From Gammaproteobacteria bacterium (GTDB lineage Bacteria; Pseudomonadota; Gammaproteobacteria; Enterobacterales; Alteromonadaceae), in the NCBI GenBank assembly GCA_018815765.1, contig JAHIWM010000216.1, forward strand, positions 1 to 37,534: a stretch of DNA of 37,534 bases, given 5' to 3'. Below are positions 8,586-18,355 of this stretch, piece by piece; the first letter of the stretch is position 1; each line of letters opens with the position of its first letter. Below the pieces are notes generated by a model that was not told where the DNA came from, did no database searches, and worked only from the letters and a program-made list of their open reading frames with translations. Both the position numbers and the translations under genes were made by a program.

Positions 8586-10199
8586 TTATTCCGGAACCAA
8601 ATCAAAAGCGACAGTTAATCGGGTTTGTTCACTTTCAAAAGGTACAGTGCCATGCCACATATAGGATGGAAACAAAACGACATGTCCCGCTATAGGCTTA
8701 ACATACAGGTCGGCATCATTTTTTTGATTTGAAACGGTTTCCATTTCTCCAAACTTAATCCATCCCTGCCCTTGCTGCTCAACTGCCTGGGGAACCTGAA
8801 TATAGTAACAACCACTGATCCAGCCATCATTATGGAAATGGTTACGATGAAATCCTTTATCGGCCAATTTGACTGACCAGGAACCCGTATAACGAAACTT
8901 GTCTTTTTTTCGCTTAAAGAAATAACTTTGCGGGTCTTGCGGCATCGAACTAATAAATTCTTTCACACATAAAGAAATTGCATTCTTAAGTTGGCCGATT
9001 AAAGCAGAGTTTAAATTGAACAAATGCCCCGAAGTTTGCGACCCGTTTCTTAGCGATTGCTCTATCGGATGATTTTTACTCTGATGCAGCTCATAAAGAT
9101 AGTGAACAAGAGCATTATTGAAATCATCCATAGTTCTAAAACCTGCAGGTAGCGGCACAGGATAACAACGCACCATAGTATCGTAGTTATAGATTTCTCT
9201 GTAAGCAGACCAATTGCCCGAGTATTTATAAGATGTCGCCAGCAATGCGATGTCTTCCTGAAGTGGCGCAATGGTTTTTTTTGTCAAGGCGAGGGCCACA
9301 GGTAAAGCCTCATCCGGTTGAAACAGCGATAATCTTATGTAAATCATCAGCCGTTGAAATATGTCCGCATCATGGTACTGCTCAGGTAAAAGATGCATAA
9401 AATCAAGTGCTTCACTGTGTCGGCCAGCACTGTATGCAACATAGGCATTCAAGAAATTCAGGTTAAGTTCTGGTTGACGAATGGCTACGACAGATAATAT
9501 TTCTTCAGCTTGCGATACCCTATTCGCGTTGATCAGCTTAGATACAAAATCTCCAAGTACATCCAGATTAATCTGGCCCTCATTGCATAAATTGGTATAA
9601 AACAAACTCCAGTCACTGTCTTTCTTAAGCCAGAGCATATCAGCCCAGAGTTTCAGACAACGACGATTAAGACTGTTCGTTTTCAGGAATTGAAATAAAG
9701 TTTGATGAGCTTCACGATATAACTCAGGATCGCCAGTCGAAGCTTGTGCCTGAACTCTGAGATAAAAACTATTTTCATGGCCTGGGTTTATGTGGCTAGC
9801 ATGCTTAAGACTCTCAATAGCCTTCAGGTAAAGCCCCTGATTAAAATAGAAAAGTCCGAAGTTATAATGGAAAACATGGTTAGCTGGGTTCAAACTTATC
9901 GCTATTTTATAATTCGACTCGGCAGCCGCGAATTCTTTGATGTCAGCCAATAAATTAGCAAACTGCGCATATAATTCAGAATTCAACTTATCAGACTCAA
10001 TTGCTCTGAGAAAAGCAACTTTACTTTGCTCTTTCTGCCCAAGCTTCTGATAACAAAATGCCAGTATAGACCAGTACCCTTTCAAAGAATCGGCCCAAGA
10101 ACTGAGACTCTGCAACTCAGACAAAGCCTGCTGAATCTGACCACTGCTATACAACTTAGCTGATAATCTGAATCTCTGATTTATTAAAGAGTTCATCAT
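8586..10199 (-). CDS. TPR-containing putative 2OG-Fe(II) oxygenase
   Basis: Multiple TPR-like repeats; C-terminal HRNHFHNDGWISGCYYIQVP...GHVVLFPSYMWHGTVPFESEQTRLTVAFDLVP typical of 2OG-FeII_Oxy_5. Confidence 0.85.
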   Translation of the reverse strand: MMNSLINQRFRLSAKLYSSGQIQQALSELQSLSSWADSLKGYWSILAFCYQKLGQKEQSKVAFLRAIESDKLNSELYAQFANLLADIKEFAAAESNYKIAISLNPANHVFHYNFGLFYFNQGLYLKAIESLKHASHINPGHENSFYLRVQAQASTGDPELYREAHQTLFQFLKTNSLNRRCLKLWADMLWLKKDSDWSLFYTNLCNEGQINLDVLGDFVSKLINANRVSQAEEILSVVAIRQPELNLNFLNAYVAYSAGRHSEALDFMHLLPEQYHDADIFQRLMIYIRLSLFQPDEALPVALALTKKTIAPLQEDIALLATSYKYSGNWSAYREIYNYDTMVRCYPVPLPAGFRTMDDFNNALVHYLYELHQSKNHPIEQSLRNGSQTSGHLFNLNSALIGQLKNAISLCVKEFISSMPQDPQSYFFKRKKDKFRYTGSWSVKLADKGFHRNHFHNDGWISGCYYIQVPQAVEQQGQGWIKFGEMETVSNQKNDADLYVKPIAGHVVLFPSYMWHGTVPFESEQTRLTVAFDLVPE

Positions 10200-10210
10200 T
10201 TTCCCGTACC

Positions 10211-10239
10211 AAAAAAAAGCCAGCCCTAAGGCTGGCTTT
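10211..10239 (-). terminator. Intrinsic terminator/attenuator between TonB receptor and TPR-oxygenase genes
   Basis: Minus strand AAAGCCAGCC-TTAG-GGCTGGCTTT followed by T-run; ends 12 nt before the downstream start codon. Confidence 0.8.
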
Positions 10240-10262
10240 GTACTATAGAGGAAAGCTAATTA

Positions 10263-13016
10263 TTAGAACTTAGCTGAAACACGTCCATAGAAATATGCAC
10301 CAGCTGTATCATAAGATGAGTTCAGCGTGTTCATATCGTTGTTATTTGTAACATATGGAGGTTGCTTATCAAATACGTTACGAGCACCTAAAGTGAAGGT
10401 CAGGTTGTCATAGAAATAACTACCCTGAACATCGTGGTATACGTAAGCGCCAGTTTCGTTAGAAACTTTATTTGGAGCAGCTTGCATGTTTTCTACGTTA
10501 GACTGGAAACGACCAACCCAGCTTACGTTCCAATCGTCAGTGCCATAACCTAAAGTCAGGTTAGTACGTAACTTAGAGAATGCTACAGCACGACCGCCAA
10601 AGTTAGGGTCGATACCGTATTTACCAGCCAGATCTAACACTGCAGCGCCTTCCTGAGACTGGTATGAATACTCAGTCAGGTAAGTACCGTCAAGTCTTAC
10701 ATTCAGACGACCTGCGCCTAAATCTTTGTACCATGAAGCGTCAAAGTCATAACCAGCAGTTTCAAACGTTGCAATGTTTGAAGGTGCGCCAGTAACACCA
10801 ACTACGTAACCCTGGAAGTCACGGAATTGAGAACCTTGCAGACCTGGACGGTCAACAGCACTAGGGCCACCAATTAAAGCACAAGAAGAAGAGCTGAAGT
10901 TCGGGCTGTCATAACAGGACTGAATAACAGCACTGATATTAGGCACACCGATAGCACCTTCGATTTCTACTTTGTAGTAATCGATAGCAACAGTCAGATT
11001 CTCTACGAACTCAGGTGAATAAACAAAACCTACAGTAGTACTTGTTGACTCTTCAGGACCTACGTTAGGGTTACCACCTTCCAGCGTTGCTGATTGGTTG
11101 TTTGGTAACAAGAAGTTACCTGGTAAACCTTCAGCAGCACAGTTAGCTTTCAATGTTGCACTTGCTGATGCGTTAGTCGCATATTCCAGACATGGATCTA
11201 CATACGGAGTATTAGATTCAGCTTGTGGTGAATACAAGTCAGTAATAGTTGGTGCACGGAAACCATCAGCATAAGTTGCACGTACCAATAAGCTAGTTAC
11301 AGGTGAATATTCAACACCAAACTTTTTAGTGATTTGACTTTGCAGGAAGTCGTAGTTAGTACTACGTACTGCTGCAGAGAAATCTAAACGTTCAGCGTAA
11401 GACAAACCTGCCAGAATAGGCACGTTAATTTCAGCATAAGCTTCATCCAGATCGTAAGCACCTTCAGTTGGTTCGCCTACAACACCGTAGATTTCACCAA
11501 TTAATGCGCCACCGTCCGGAATTGATCTGTAACTTTCCCAGCGTTTTTCAACACCAGTAGCCCAACCAATTGAACCGGCTTCAAAACCGAAGTCACCAGT
11601 ATCACCAGTTAAGTTGGCCATAAACTGTTTAGTTACGCCAGTATCAACAGGAGAGTTAGGGATACTACCAAAAGCAACTTGTTCCGGAGTTAAAGAATCA
11701 GCCTGGAACGGGTTCCATAAGCCTACAGCAGTACAACCTGCATCTTCAGCACAAGCTGTTGGATCCAGCATCATATTGTAACGTTTGGTGTTTGCACGAC
11801 CAATATCTAAAGAAGCGTCTGTGTAACGGGCATAGTTATAAGACACATCCCATGACCAGCCGTTCTCTAAGAAGCCTTCGAAGCCTGTAACCATACGGAA
11901 GTCAGAGAAATCCTGGTTGAAGCTACGGCCACCAGTTTCTGTCAGACGACGGCTGATTACCAGATCTTCACCGATAGGGTTATTTGGGTGATCAGCTGTT
12001 ACTGTTGCACCCCAGAAGGTCGCATCTGCAGCCATCAACTGGTCTGATTGACGGTTTGTGTAACCACCTTCTAAGAAGGCTTTTACATCGTCAGTGATTT
12101 CATAGCTGGCGGCTGAGTTGATAGAGAATACGTCTTGTGGTGTAACCAGGTAACTGGCAGTTGCATAGTTATATGAATCTGTTGCTGGAGCATACTTACG
12201 CACAGCACCAGTAGTTGGGTCAACAACATAAGGACCACCAGTTGCATACTGAGAGCCAGGAACAGTAGATGACCAGGTACCAAAAGCGTTAGCACCAGAA
12301 CCAGCGTTGATTAAAGCACCACCAGATTCAGCAAATGGTTGTTTGGAGAAATCACGATCTTTCTGCCAAATCGTATTACGGTTTGCATACTCAAGTGAAA
12401 TAACCACGTTGCCTTTATCGCTTGACGTACCGATGGTAGCACCAACACGAGAAGTTTCACCGTCGCCTTCACCGGCCAGATCGTACTGAGCGGTCAGCTC
12501 AACACCTTCGAAGTTCTTTTTAGTGATGAAGTTGATTACACCAGCTATCGCATCAGAACCATAAATAGTGGAAGCGCCATCACGCAGAACTTCAACACGT
12601 TCGATAAATGCCATTGGGATTGAGTTCAAATCACCAGAAGCATAACGACGACCGTTAATTAATACTAACGTACGCGAAGCACCTAATCCGCGAAGGTTAG
12701 CAGAAGCAGCACCACCACTACCATTGTTAGTGTTAGAACCATTCATACCACCATTCATCGCTGGGATAGAATGAACGAATTTTTCGATGGTTACGTGACC
12801 TGATTTAGCTAAGTCTTCTGCACTGAATACAGTGATAGGACTTGCTGATTCAATATCCGTACGTTTAATACGAGAACCGGTAACTTCAATCCGTTCGACA
12901 TCTTTAGCTTCTTCAGCTTCCTGAGCACTTACTGATCCCGTGAATGCAGCTGTAGAGGCAGCACCGAAAGCAACTGCTAAACGCACCGCTTTGGACAACT
13001 TAGTATTTGTAAACAT
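10263..13016 (-). CDS. TonB-dependent receptor
   Basis: 917 aa; signal peptide, VERIEVTGSRIKRTDIESASPITVFSAEDL, plug NLRGLGASRTLVLINGRRY...VEVLRDGASTIYGSDAIAGVINFITKK, C-terminal YFYGRVSAKF. Confidence 0.95.
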   Translation of the reverse strand: MFTNTKLSKAVRLAVAFGAASTAAFTGSVSAQEAEEAKDVERIEVTGSRIKRTDIESASPITVFSAEDLAKSGHVTIEKFVHSIPAMNGGMNGSNTNNGSGGAASANLRGLGASRTLVLINGRRYASGDLNSIPMAFIERVEVLRDGASTIYGSDAIAGVINFITKKNFEGVELTAQYDLAGEGDGETSRVGATIGTSSDKGNVVISLEYANRNTIWQKDRDFSKQPFAESGGALINAGSGANAFGTWSSTVPGSQYATGGPYVVDPTTGAVRKYAPATDSYNYATASYLVTPQDVFSINSAASYEITDDVKAFLEGGYTNRQSDQLMAADATFWGATVTADHPNNPIGEDLVISRRLTETGGRSFNQDFSDFRMVTGFEGFLENGWSWDVSYNYARYTDASLDIGRANTKRYNMMLDPTACAEDAGCTAVGLWNPFQADSLTPEQVAFGSIPNSPVDTGVTKQFMANLTGDTGDFGFEAGSIGWATGVEKRWESYRSIPDGGALIGEIYGVVGEPTEGAYDLDEAYAEINVPILAGLSYAERLDFSAAVRSTNYDFLQSQITKKFGVEYSPVTSLLVRATYADGFRAPTITDLYSPQAESNTPYVDPCLEYATNASASATLKANCAAEGLPGNFLLPNNQSATLEGGNPNVGPEESTSTTVGFVYSPEFVENLTVAIDYYKVEIEGAIGVPNISAVIQSCYDSPNFSSSSCALIGGPSAVDRPGLQGSQFRDFQGYVVGVTGAPSNIATFETAGYDFDASWYKDLGAGRLNVRLDGTYLTEYSYQSQEGAAVLDLAGKYGIDPNFGGRAVAFSKLRTNLTLGYGTDDWNVSWVGRFQSNVENMQAAPNKVSNETGAYVYHDVQGSYFYDNLTFTLGARNVFDKQPPYVTNNNDMNTLNSSYDTAGAYFYGRVSAKF

Positions 13017-13502
13017 GTTTTTCTCCCTGGACCACTATCTAGTGATTCTATTTTTTACGATGACCAACCTTTACGGCGATTGGAACTCCGAACTTTTCGC
13101 AACCGGGGCGCCCCCCGATAACAACGCGCCGATAATAAACGTAATTTTTCAAGGCGGTCAACAGCTTTTACGGAACAAATTTCCATTGGCGTTGTCAACC
13201 GCGCCGCCAACCTATAGCCTTTTAAGTAAATATAGTTAACAGAGTTGATGTTTTTTTAAAATCGGTGCCTATTTAGCCCCCAAAAAGTTCATTTATCACC
13301 CTAAATTAGACTTGATTTTAACCATTTCTGCATTTTCATCGATTTCCGCACTCAATTTTGTAAACTTAACTCTACAACCTATAAGTCAAATTTTTTCATT
13401 TATCCGACGAAGAAAATGTCAAATTTTAACCTTAATACCAATATTGCCATCCACTGAAAGCTGACTTATCATGAATACCTGTTTTTTTATCCAGATGTTT
13501 TA

Positions 13503-15554
13503 ATGCTTACTGATGCTTTAAAAAACCAAATCCGCGACATTCACCAGCAACTCAAAAGTAATCTGACGAATTACCAGCCTCGGCCCGGCCAAAATAAGAT
13601 GGTGGCTGAAATTGCTAATACGTTGGCCGGCAGTTACCACAGCTATGACAGAACCTTATTAGTAGAAGCAGGCACGGGTACGGGCAAATCTCTGGCTTAT
13701 TTAATGGCTGCTATTCCTTTTGCATTAAAACAAAAAAAAACACTGGTGATAGCGACTGCGACTGTGGCCTTGCAAGAGCAGTTGGTGCAAAAAGATTTAC
13801 CCTTTTTTCTGAAACACAGCGGCCTGAAATTTGAGTTCTGTTTAGTCAAAGGCAGGCAACGTTATGCCTGTGTCGAAAAAATCCGCCAACAATTGCAGCA
13901 ACCTGATTTATTGCCTTTATTCCAAAGCACAGCGCCAGCCTCTTTATTACAGCAGTTACTCAGCAACTGGCAGCAACGGCATTGGCTGGGTGACAGAGAC
14001 AGCTTAAAAGAACCCATAGCTGATGAACATTGGTATGCGATTGCTTCTGATCCTGCTCATTGCAGCAAAGCCAACCCTGTGCATCATCAATGCCCTTTTC
14101 ATTTGGCCAGAGCGGAGATAGAAGGCAGCACTGTATTAGTGGTTAATCATGCCTTGTTGCTGGCTGATTTGGATGCAGGTTCGCAAATACTTCCACAACC
14201 CGCTGATTGTATTTATGTGATAGATGAAGCCCATCATTTACCCGACAGCGGTCGTGATTTTTTTTCAGCACATGCGCCGCTGAGTTTTCCGACCCAGTAT
14301 CTGGAAAAGTTAAAAAAGACCACGCAGCAGCTGGCCGGTGTATTACCGCAGCATGGCGCTATGACCGAAGTATTAAAACTCGATGAGCTGGCAAGCGACT
14401 TTTTAAAACAGCTCAAACCTGTGCAACACCAGATTGAACTGAATCAAAGCCACTGGTTTGTGAAAGAGCCGCATTACCGTTTTGCTGATGCAGTACTGCC
14501 TGAGACTTTTGCCGTCAATGCAGACCAATTGGCCGAGCTCAGCGGTAAAGCTTTGTCTGCTATAGAGAAGTTGCAACAGTTTTTATCCGAGGCAGCTACT
14601 GAGCATAAAGTAGCGACTAAGCTGGTACTGCCACTGCAGTTTGAATTAACCGCGCTAGAACACAGATTTGAGCAGCAATCAGAACTATGGCGTTTGTATT
14701 CAGTGCCGCAGCAAAAACACGTGAATCAGGCGCGTTGGGTCACACAAGATCAAAAAGAGCATCAGCAAAGCAGCGCTTATGCCAGCCCTTTGTCGGTGAG
14801 TTTTTTACTGGACGATTTATTATTTAGCCAGGCTTTTGCCACAGTCTTATGTTCCGCCACCTTAACGACGCTAAATAGTTTTGACTATATCAAGCAGGAG
14901 CTGGGCCTTTCCCAGCACCCGGGTTTGCAAACACTCAAAGTCGACTCCCCCTTTGATTACCAAAACAAAGCCAGTTTGCTGTTACCAAAAATGCAGACTG
15001 ACCCCAGCAGTGATGCCTTTACCGATGAGCTGATTGCGAGATTGCCGCAGTATCTGGAGAAAAAGGCCGGTAACCTGCTGCTGTTTGCTTCGTATTGGCA
15101 GATGCAAAAAGTCGTAGAAGCACTGCGGGGGAAAGGCTGGTCTTTTTTAGTGCAAGGCGAAGCATCCCGTCAGTCCTTACTCGAACTTCATGCTCTGAAA
15201 GTCAAAGCAGGCGAAGGCAGTATTTTATGTGGTACCCAAAGTTTTTCTGAAGGTTTGGATTTACCGGGCGCTTTGCTGACGAATCTGGTGATCACTAAAT
15301 TGCCTTTTGCTGTGCCCTCTTCTCCTTTGGAAGAAGCTTTATCTGAAGCCATTACCAAAAGAGGAGGTAATCCGTTTTTGCAAATGACAGTACCAGCCAC
15401 TGCACGAAAACTGGTGCAGGCCTGTGGTAGACTGCTGCGTCAGGAAATGGATCATGGCCGCATTGTTATTTTAGACAGACGCTTAGTGACCAAAACTTAT
15501 GGTAAGGCCATGCTCAAAGCTTTGCCTCCCTTTTCACAAACTATTGAAGAGTAA
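13503..15554 (+). CDS. dinG: ATP-dependent DNA helicase DinG
   Basis: RPGQNKMVAEIA, VEAGTGTGKSLAYL, DEAHHLPD, GTQSFSEGLDLPG, QACGRLLRQ...GRIVILDRRL. Confidence 0.93.
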   Translation: MLTDALKNQIRDIHQQLKSNLTNYQPRPGQNKMVAEIANTLAGSYHSYDRTLLVEAGTGTGKSLAYLMAAIPFALKQKKTLVIATATVALQEQLVQKDLPFFLKHSGLKFEFCLVKGRQRYACVEKIRQQLQQPDLLPLFQSTAPASLLQQLLSNWQQRHWLGDRDSLKEPIADEHWYAIASDPAHCSKANPVHHQCPFHLARAEIEGSTVLVVNHALLLADLDAGSQILPQPADCIYVIDEAHHLPDSGRDFFSAHAPLSFPTQYLEKLKKTTQQLAGVLPQHGAMTEVLKLDELASDFLKQLKPVQHQIELNQSHWFVKEPHYRFADAVLPETFAVNADQLAELSGKALSAIEKLQQFLSEAATEHKVATKLVLPLQFELTALEHRFEQQSELWRLYSVPQQKHVNQARWVTQDQKEHQQSSAYASPLSVSFLLDDLLFSQAFATVLCSATLTTLNSFDYIKQELGLSQHPGLQTLKVDSPFDYQNKASLLLPKMQTDPSSDAFTDELIARLPQYLEKKAGNLLLFASYWQMQKVVEALRGKGWSFLVQGEASRQSLLELHALKVKAGEGSILCGTQSFSEGLDLPGALLTNLVITKLPFAVPSSPLEEALSEAITKRGGNPFLQMTVPATARKLVQACGRLLRQEMDHGRIVILDRRLVTKTYGKAMLKALPPFSQTIEE

Positions 15555-15556
15555 AA

Positions 15557-16336
15557 ATGGAATTAGGTTTAGACCTCTGGGTAGTAGCAGCTTTATGTGC
15601 AGTCGCTTTAGTTGCAGGTTTTATTGATGCAGTGGCCGGAGGCGGTGGTTTACTGACTGTCCCTGCACTACTGACCGCAGGTTTACCGCCACACCTGGTA
15701 TTAGGCACCAATAAACTGGCTGCAACTTTTGGTTCCATCACAGCTTCAGTCACCTATTACAGACGCAAACTTTTTGATCCTGCGTTTTGGCGCACAGCGC
15801 TGATATTCACTGCAATTGGCGCCATTTGTGGCACTCTAGTAGTGGATTTAATCAGCAAAGAATGGCTGGAACGTATTATTCCGTTTTTTATCGTTATCGC
15901 AGCTTTGTATAGCCTGGTGGTAAAAATGCAGCCGGATGATCAGCTCACTTTGCCAGAGCAAACCCCTAAACATTTCTGGCAGCAAAGAGCCCAGGGTTTT
16001 ACTTTAGGTTTTTACGATGGCCTGGCTGGCCCTGGCACAGGTTCGTTTTGGATGGTGTCGACCATGGCGCTGTATAAAATTAATTTGCTGTTAACCAGTG
16101 GTGTGGCGCGCTCAATGAACTGTGTCAGTAATGTATTTGCGCTGGTGACTTTTGCCTGGCTTGGTCATATTTATTGGGCTTTAGGCTTAGCCATGGGCGC
16201 CTGTTTAATGCTCGGTTCTTATTTTGGTGCCCGTTCAGCGATTCGTTTTGGCAGTAAGTTTATCCGGCCGATCTTTTTAACTATGGTATTGGCTATTACC
16301 GCCCGCTTGTTATGGCAAGCCTGGAGCAATGGATGA
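15557..16336 (+). CDS. TSUP-family (TauE/SafE, YfcA-like) membrane permease
   Basis: AGFIDAVAGGGGLLTVPALLTAGLPPHLVLGTNKLAATFGSITASVTYYRR...GFYDGLAGPGTGSFWM. Confidence 0.92.
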   Translation: MELGLDLWVVAALCAVALVAGFIDAVAGGGGLLTVPALLTAGLPPHLVLGTNKLAATFGSITASVTYYRRKLFDPAFWRTALIFTAIGAICGTLVVDLISKEWLERIIPFFIVIAALYSLVVKMQPDDQLTLPEQTPKHFWQQRAQGFTLGFYDGLAGPGTGSFWMVSTMALYKINLLLTSGVARSMNCVSNVFALVTFAWLGHIYWALGLAMGACLMLGSYFGARSAIRFGSKFIRPIFLTMVLAITARLLWQAWSNG

Positions 16337-16923
16337 AAGACTTATTGGCTGCGCTTGAACAACAACTTAAACAACTGACTCAACAAGCCAAAGTGATTGA
16401 TGGCAAACAAAGCAGCTGGCAACAAAAAGCCTGGTTTGACAGTGACTTGTTTCAATCCCACTCGCCTTTTTTAACCGACTATGTGCTCGAAGCTGAAGCT
16501 ATGCTTAAACGCCTGAAAGCGAGCACAGAACAACGCACCAGTTCAGCACAGGCATTAGCGGCCAAACTCAGCGCACAAATTCAGGCCTTAAGCCGGGCTT
16601 TTCAAACCAAAGACTTACGTTATTTGCCCGGTAAAGGCAAAAAACGCCCCACTTCACCTAATGCGTCAGAACAAGCTCAGGCTATGGTTGGGCAGTTACG
16701 CCGCTCTACTCAGGAGTTGTATCAACAGCTCTCTGAATATCAAGGCTTTGAAAGGCGTTTACTGGATATGCTGGAGCTGGAGCAACGTCAGTTGTCCGGC
16801 GGTTCAGCGGACACCAGTGCCGACAGAGTATTAGCCATTCACGCCCGTTTAGGTCGTTGTCGCAAAGCCTTAAGCGAATTAGAGGTAGAAATTCAGTGGT
16901 CAGAACAAAACCGCCGGGGCTGA
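16312..16923 (+). CDS. priC: Primosomal replication protein PriC
   Basis: LLAALEQQLKQLTQQAKVIDGKQSSWQQKAWFDSDLFQSHSPFLTDYVLEAEAMLKRL; GYEFERRL-like YQGFERRLLDML; overlaps upstream gene. Confidence 0.8.
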   Translation: MASLEQWMKDLLAALEQQLKQLTQQAKVIDGKQSSWQQKAWFDSDLFQSHSPFLTDYVLEAEAMLKRLKASTEQRTSSAQALAAKLSAQIQALSRAFQTKDLRYLPGKGKKRPTSPNASEQAQAMVGQLRRSTQELYQQLSEYQGFERRLLDMLELEQRQLSGGSADTSADRVLAIHARLGRCRKALSELEVEIQWSEQNRRG

Positions 16924-17855
16924 TCTATCACCCGATTTACAGTCAGCTCGAACTGCCTTTTAAACACCGCTATCCGATAGGGAAATATCAGGCTTTGTAT
17001 CTGGCCTTATTAGAGCTGGGTGTGCCGGCCAATCAGTTCACTTCATCTCAAATCGCCAGCGCTGAACAGTTATTATCAGTACATCAGGCTTTCTATACTG
17101 AACAGCTAATCTCCGGTCAGCTTGATAACAAAGCCATGCGCCGTATAGGTTTTCCCTGGTCAGAACAATTGGTGACCCGCTCTCTAACCTCTGTAGGTGG
17201 CACAGTGCAAACGGTTCAGCTTGCTTTGAAGCAAGGTTTAGCTTTGCATTTAAGTGGCGGTTATCACCATGCTTTTGCCGGCGAAGGCAGTGGGTTTTGC
17301 TTATTTAATGATTTAGCTGTGGCGGCACGCTACGCCTTAACTCAGGGTGTGGATAAAGTGCTGATTTTTGATTGTGATGTGCATCAGGGCGATGGCACTG
17401 CCGCTATTTTTTCTGATGAACCCGCTATCATTACCGCCTCTTTACATGGCGAAAAGAATTTTCCATCCCGCAAACAGCAGTCCAGCTGGGATTTAGGTTT
17501 GCCCACAGCCTGCACCGACGATGAGTATCTGGCAGCAGTAAAACAAAGTCTGGATTATTTGTTGCGTATCCATCAGCCGGACTTAGTGATTTATGATGCA
17601 GGCATCGACATTCATCAGCAGGATGATTTAGGGCTTTTACATATCAGCACAGCGGGAGTGGCAGAGCGGGATTGGTATGTACTCAACGAATGCCATAAGA
17701 AAGGAATTCCGGTAGCAGCTGTGATTGGCGGAGGTTATCAGCGTGATCTTGAGGCTTTGACTCAAATCCATCTGCAGCTGTTTTATGCTGCTTTTAAAAT
17801 CAGCGGTTTGTCGTTACCAAATACAAACCGCTGGTTTCATGCGCTTGGCACTTAA
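16896..17855 (+). CDS. Histone deacetylase-family protein (HDAC-like hydrolase)
   Basis: HLSGGYHHAFAGEGSGFCLFNDLAVAARYAL...VLIFDCDVHQGDGTAAIF...YDAGIDIHQQDDLG...VIGGGYQRD; GTG start at 16896 more plausible than the 16857 ATG. Confidence 0.93.
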   Translation: MVRTKPPGLIYHPIYSQLELPFKHRYPIGKYQALYLALLELGVPANQFTSSQIASAEQLLSVHQAFYTEQLISGQLDNKAMRRIGFPWSEQLVTRSLTSVGGTVQTVQLALKQGLALHLSGGYHHAFAGEGSGFCLFNDLAVAARYALTQGVDKVLIFDCDVHQGDGTAAIFSDEPAIITASLHGEKNFPSRKQQSSWDLGLPTACTDDEYLAAVKQSLDYLLRIHQPDLVIYDAGIDIHQQDDLGLLHISTAGVAERDWYVLNECHKKGIPVAAVIGGGYQRDLEALTQIHLQLFYAAFKISGLSLPNTNRWFHALGT

Positions 17856-17864
17856 AGCAAGGTA

Positions 17865-18349
17865 GGGTGGATTCGCCGCAGGCAATCCGCCATAAGTTGA
17901 TGGAGCGGTGGTGTCATGATATGTAATGGCGCAATGCCGCTTCGCGTCGATTGCCCCCTACATCATGCCCTTCGAACTTGAAACAAAATAGGATGGATTC
18001 GCCGCAGGCCATCCGCCATAAGTTGATGGAGCGGTGGTGTCATGATATGTAATGGCGCAATGCCGCTTCGCGTCGATTGCACCCTACATCATGCCCTTCG
18101 AACTTGAAACAAAATAGGATGGATTCGCTGCAGGCCATCCGCCATATGTTGATGGATCGGTGGTGTCATGATATGTAATGGCGCAATGCCGCTTCGCGTC
18201 GATTGCACCCTACATCATGCCCTTCGAACTTGAAACAAAATAGGATGGATTCGCCGCAGGCAATCCGCCATAAGTTGATGGAGCGGTGGTGTCATGATAT
18301 GTAATGGCGCAATGCCGCTTCGCGTCGATTGCACCCTACATCATGCCCT
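17865..18349. repeat. Four tandem copies of a 126-bp palindromic unit
   Basis: Copies begin at 17865, 17991, 18117, 18243 (last shorter); each GGRTGGATTCGCCGCAGG...GTCGATTGCACCCTAC; unit ends pair (GTAGGGTG../..CACCCTAC). Confidence 0.95.
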
Positions 18350-18355
18350 GCCCAC

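Noticed and set aside
12083-12489. ORFs inside the TonB receptor gene
   Set aside because: Shadow ORFs in alternative frames of a strongly supported CDS
17865-18349. CRISPR-like periodicity
   Set aside because: Period is 126 bp and the whole unit including the linker is conserved, so there are no unique spacers
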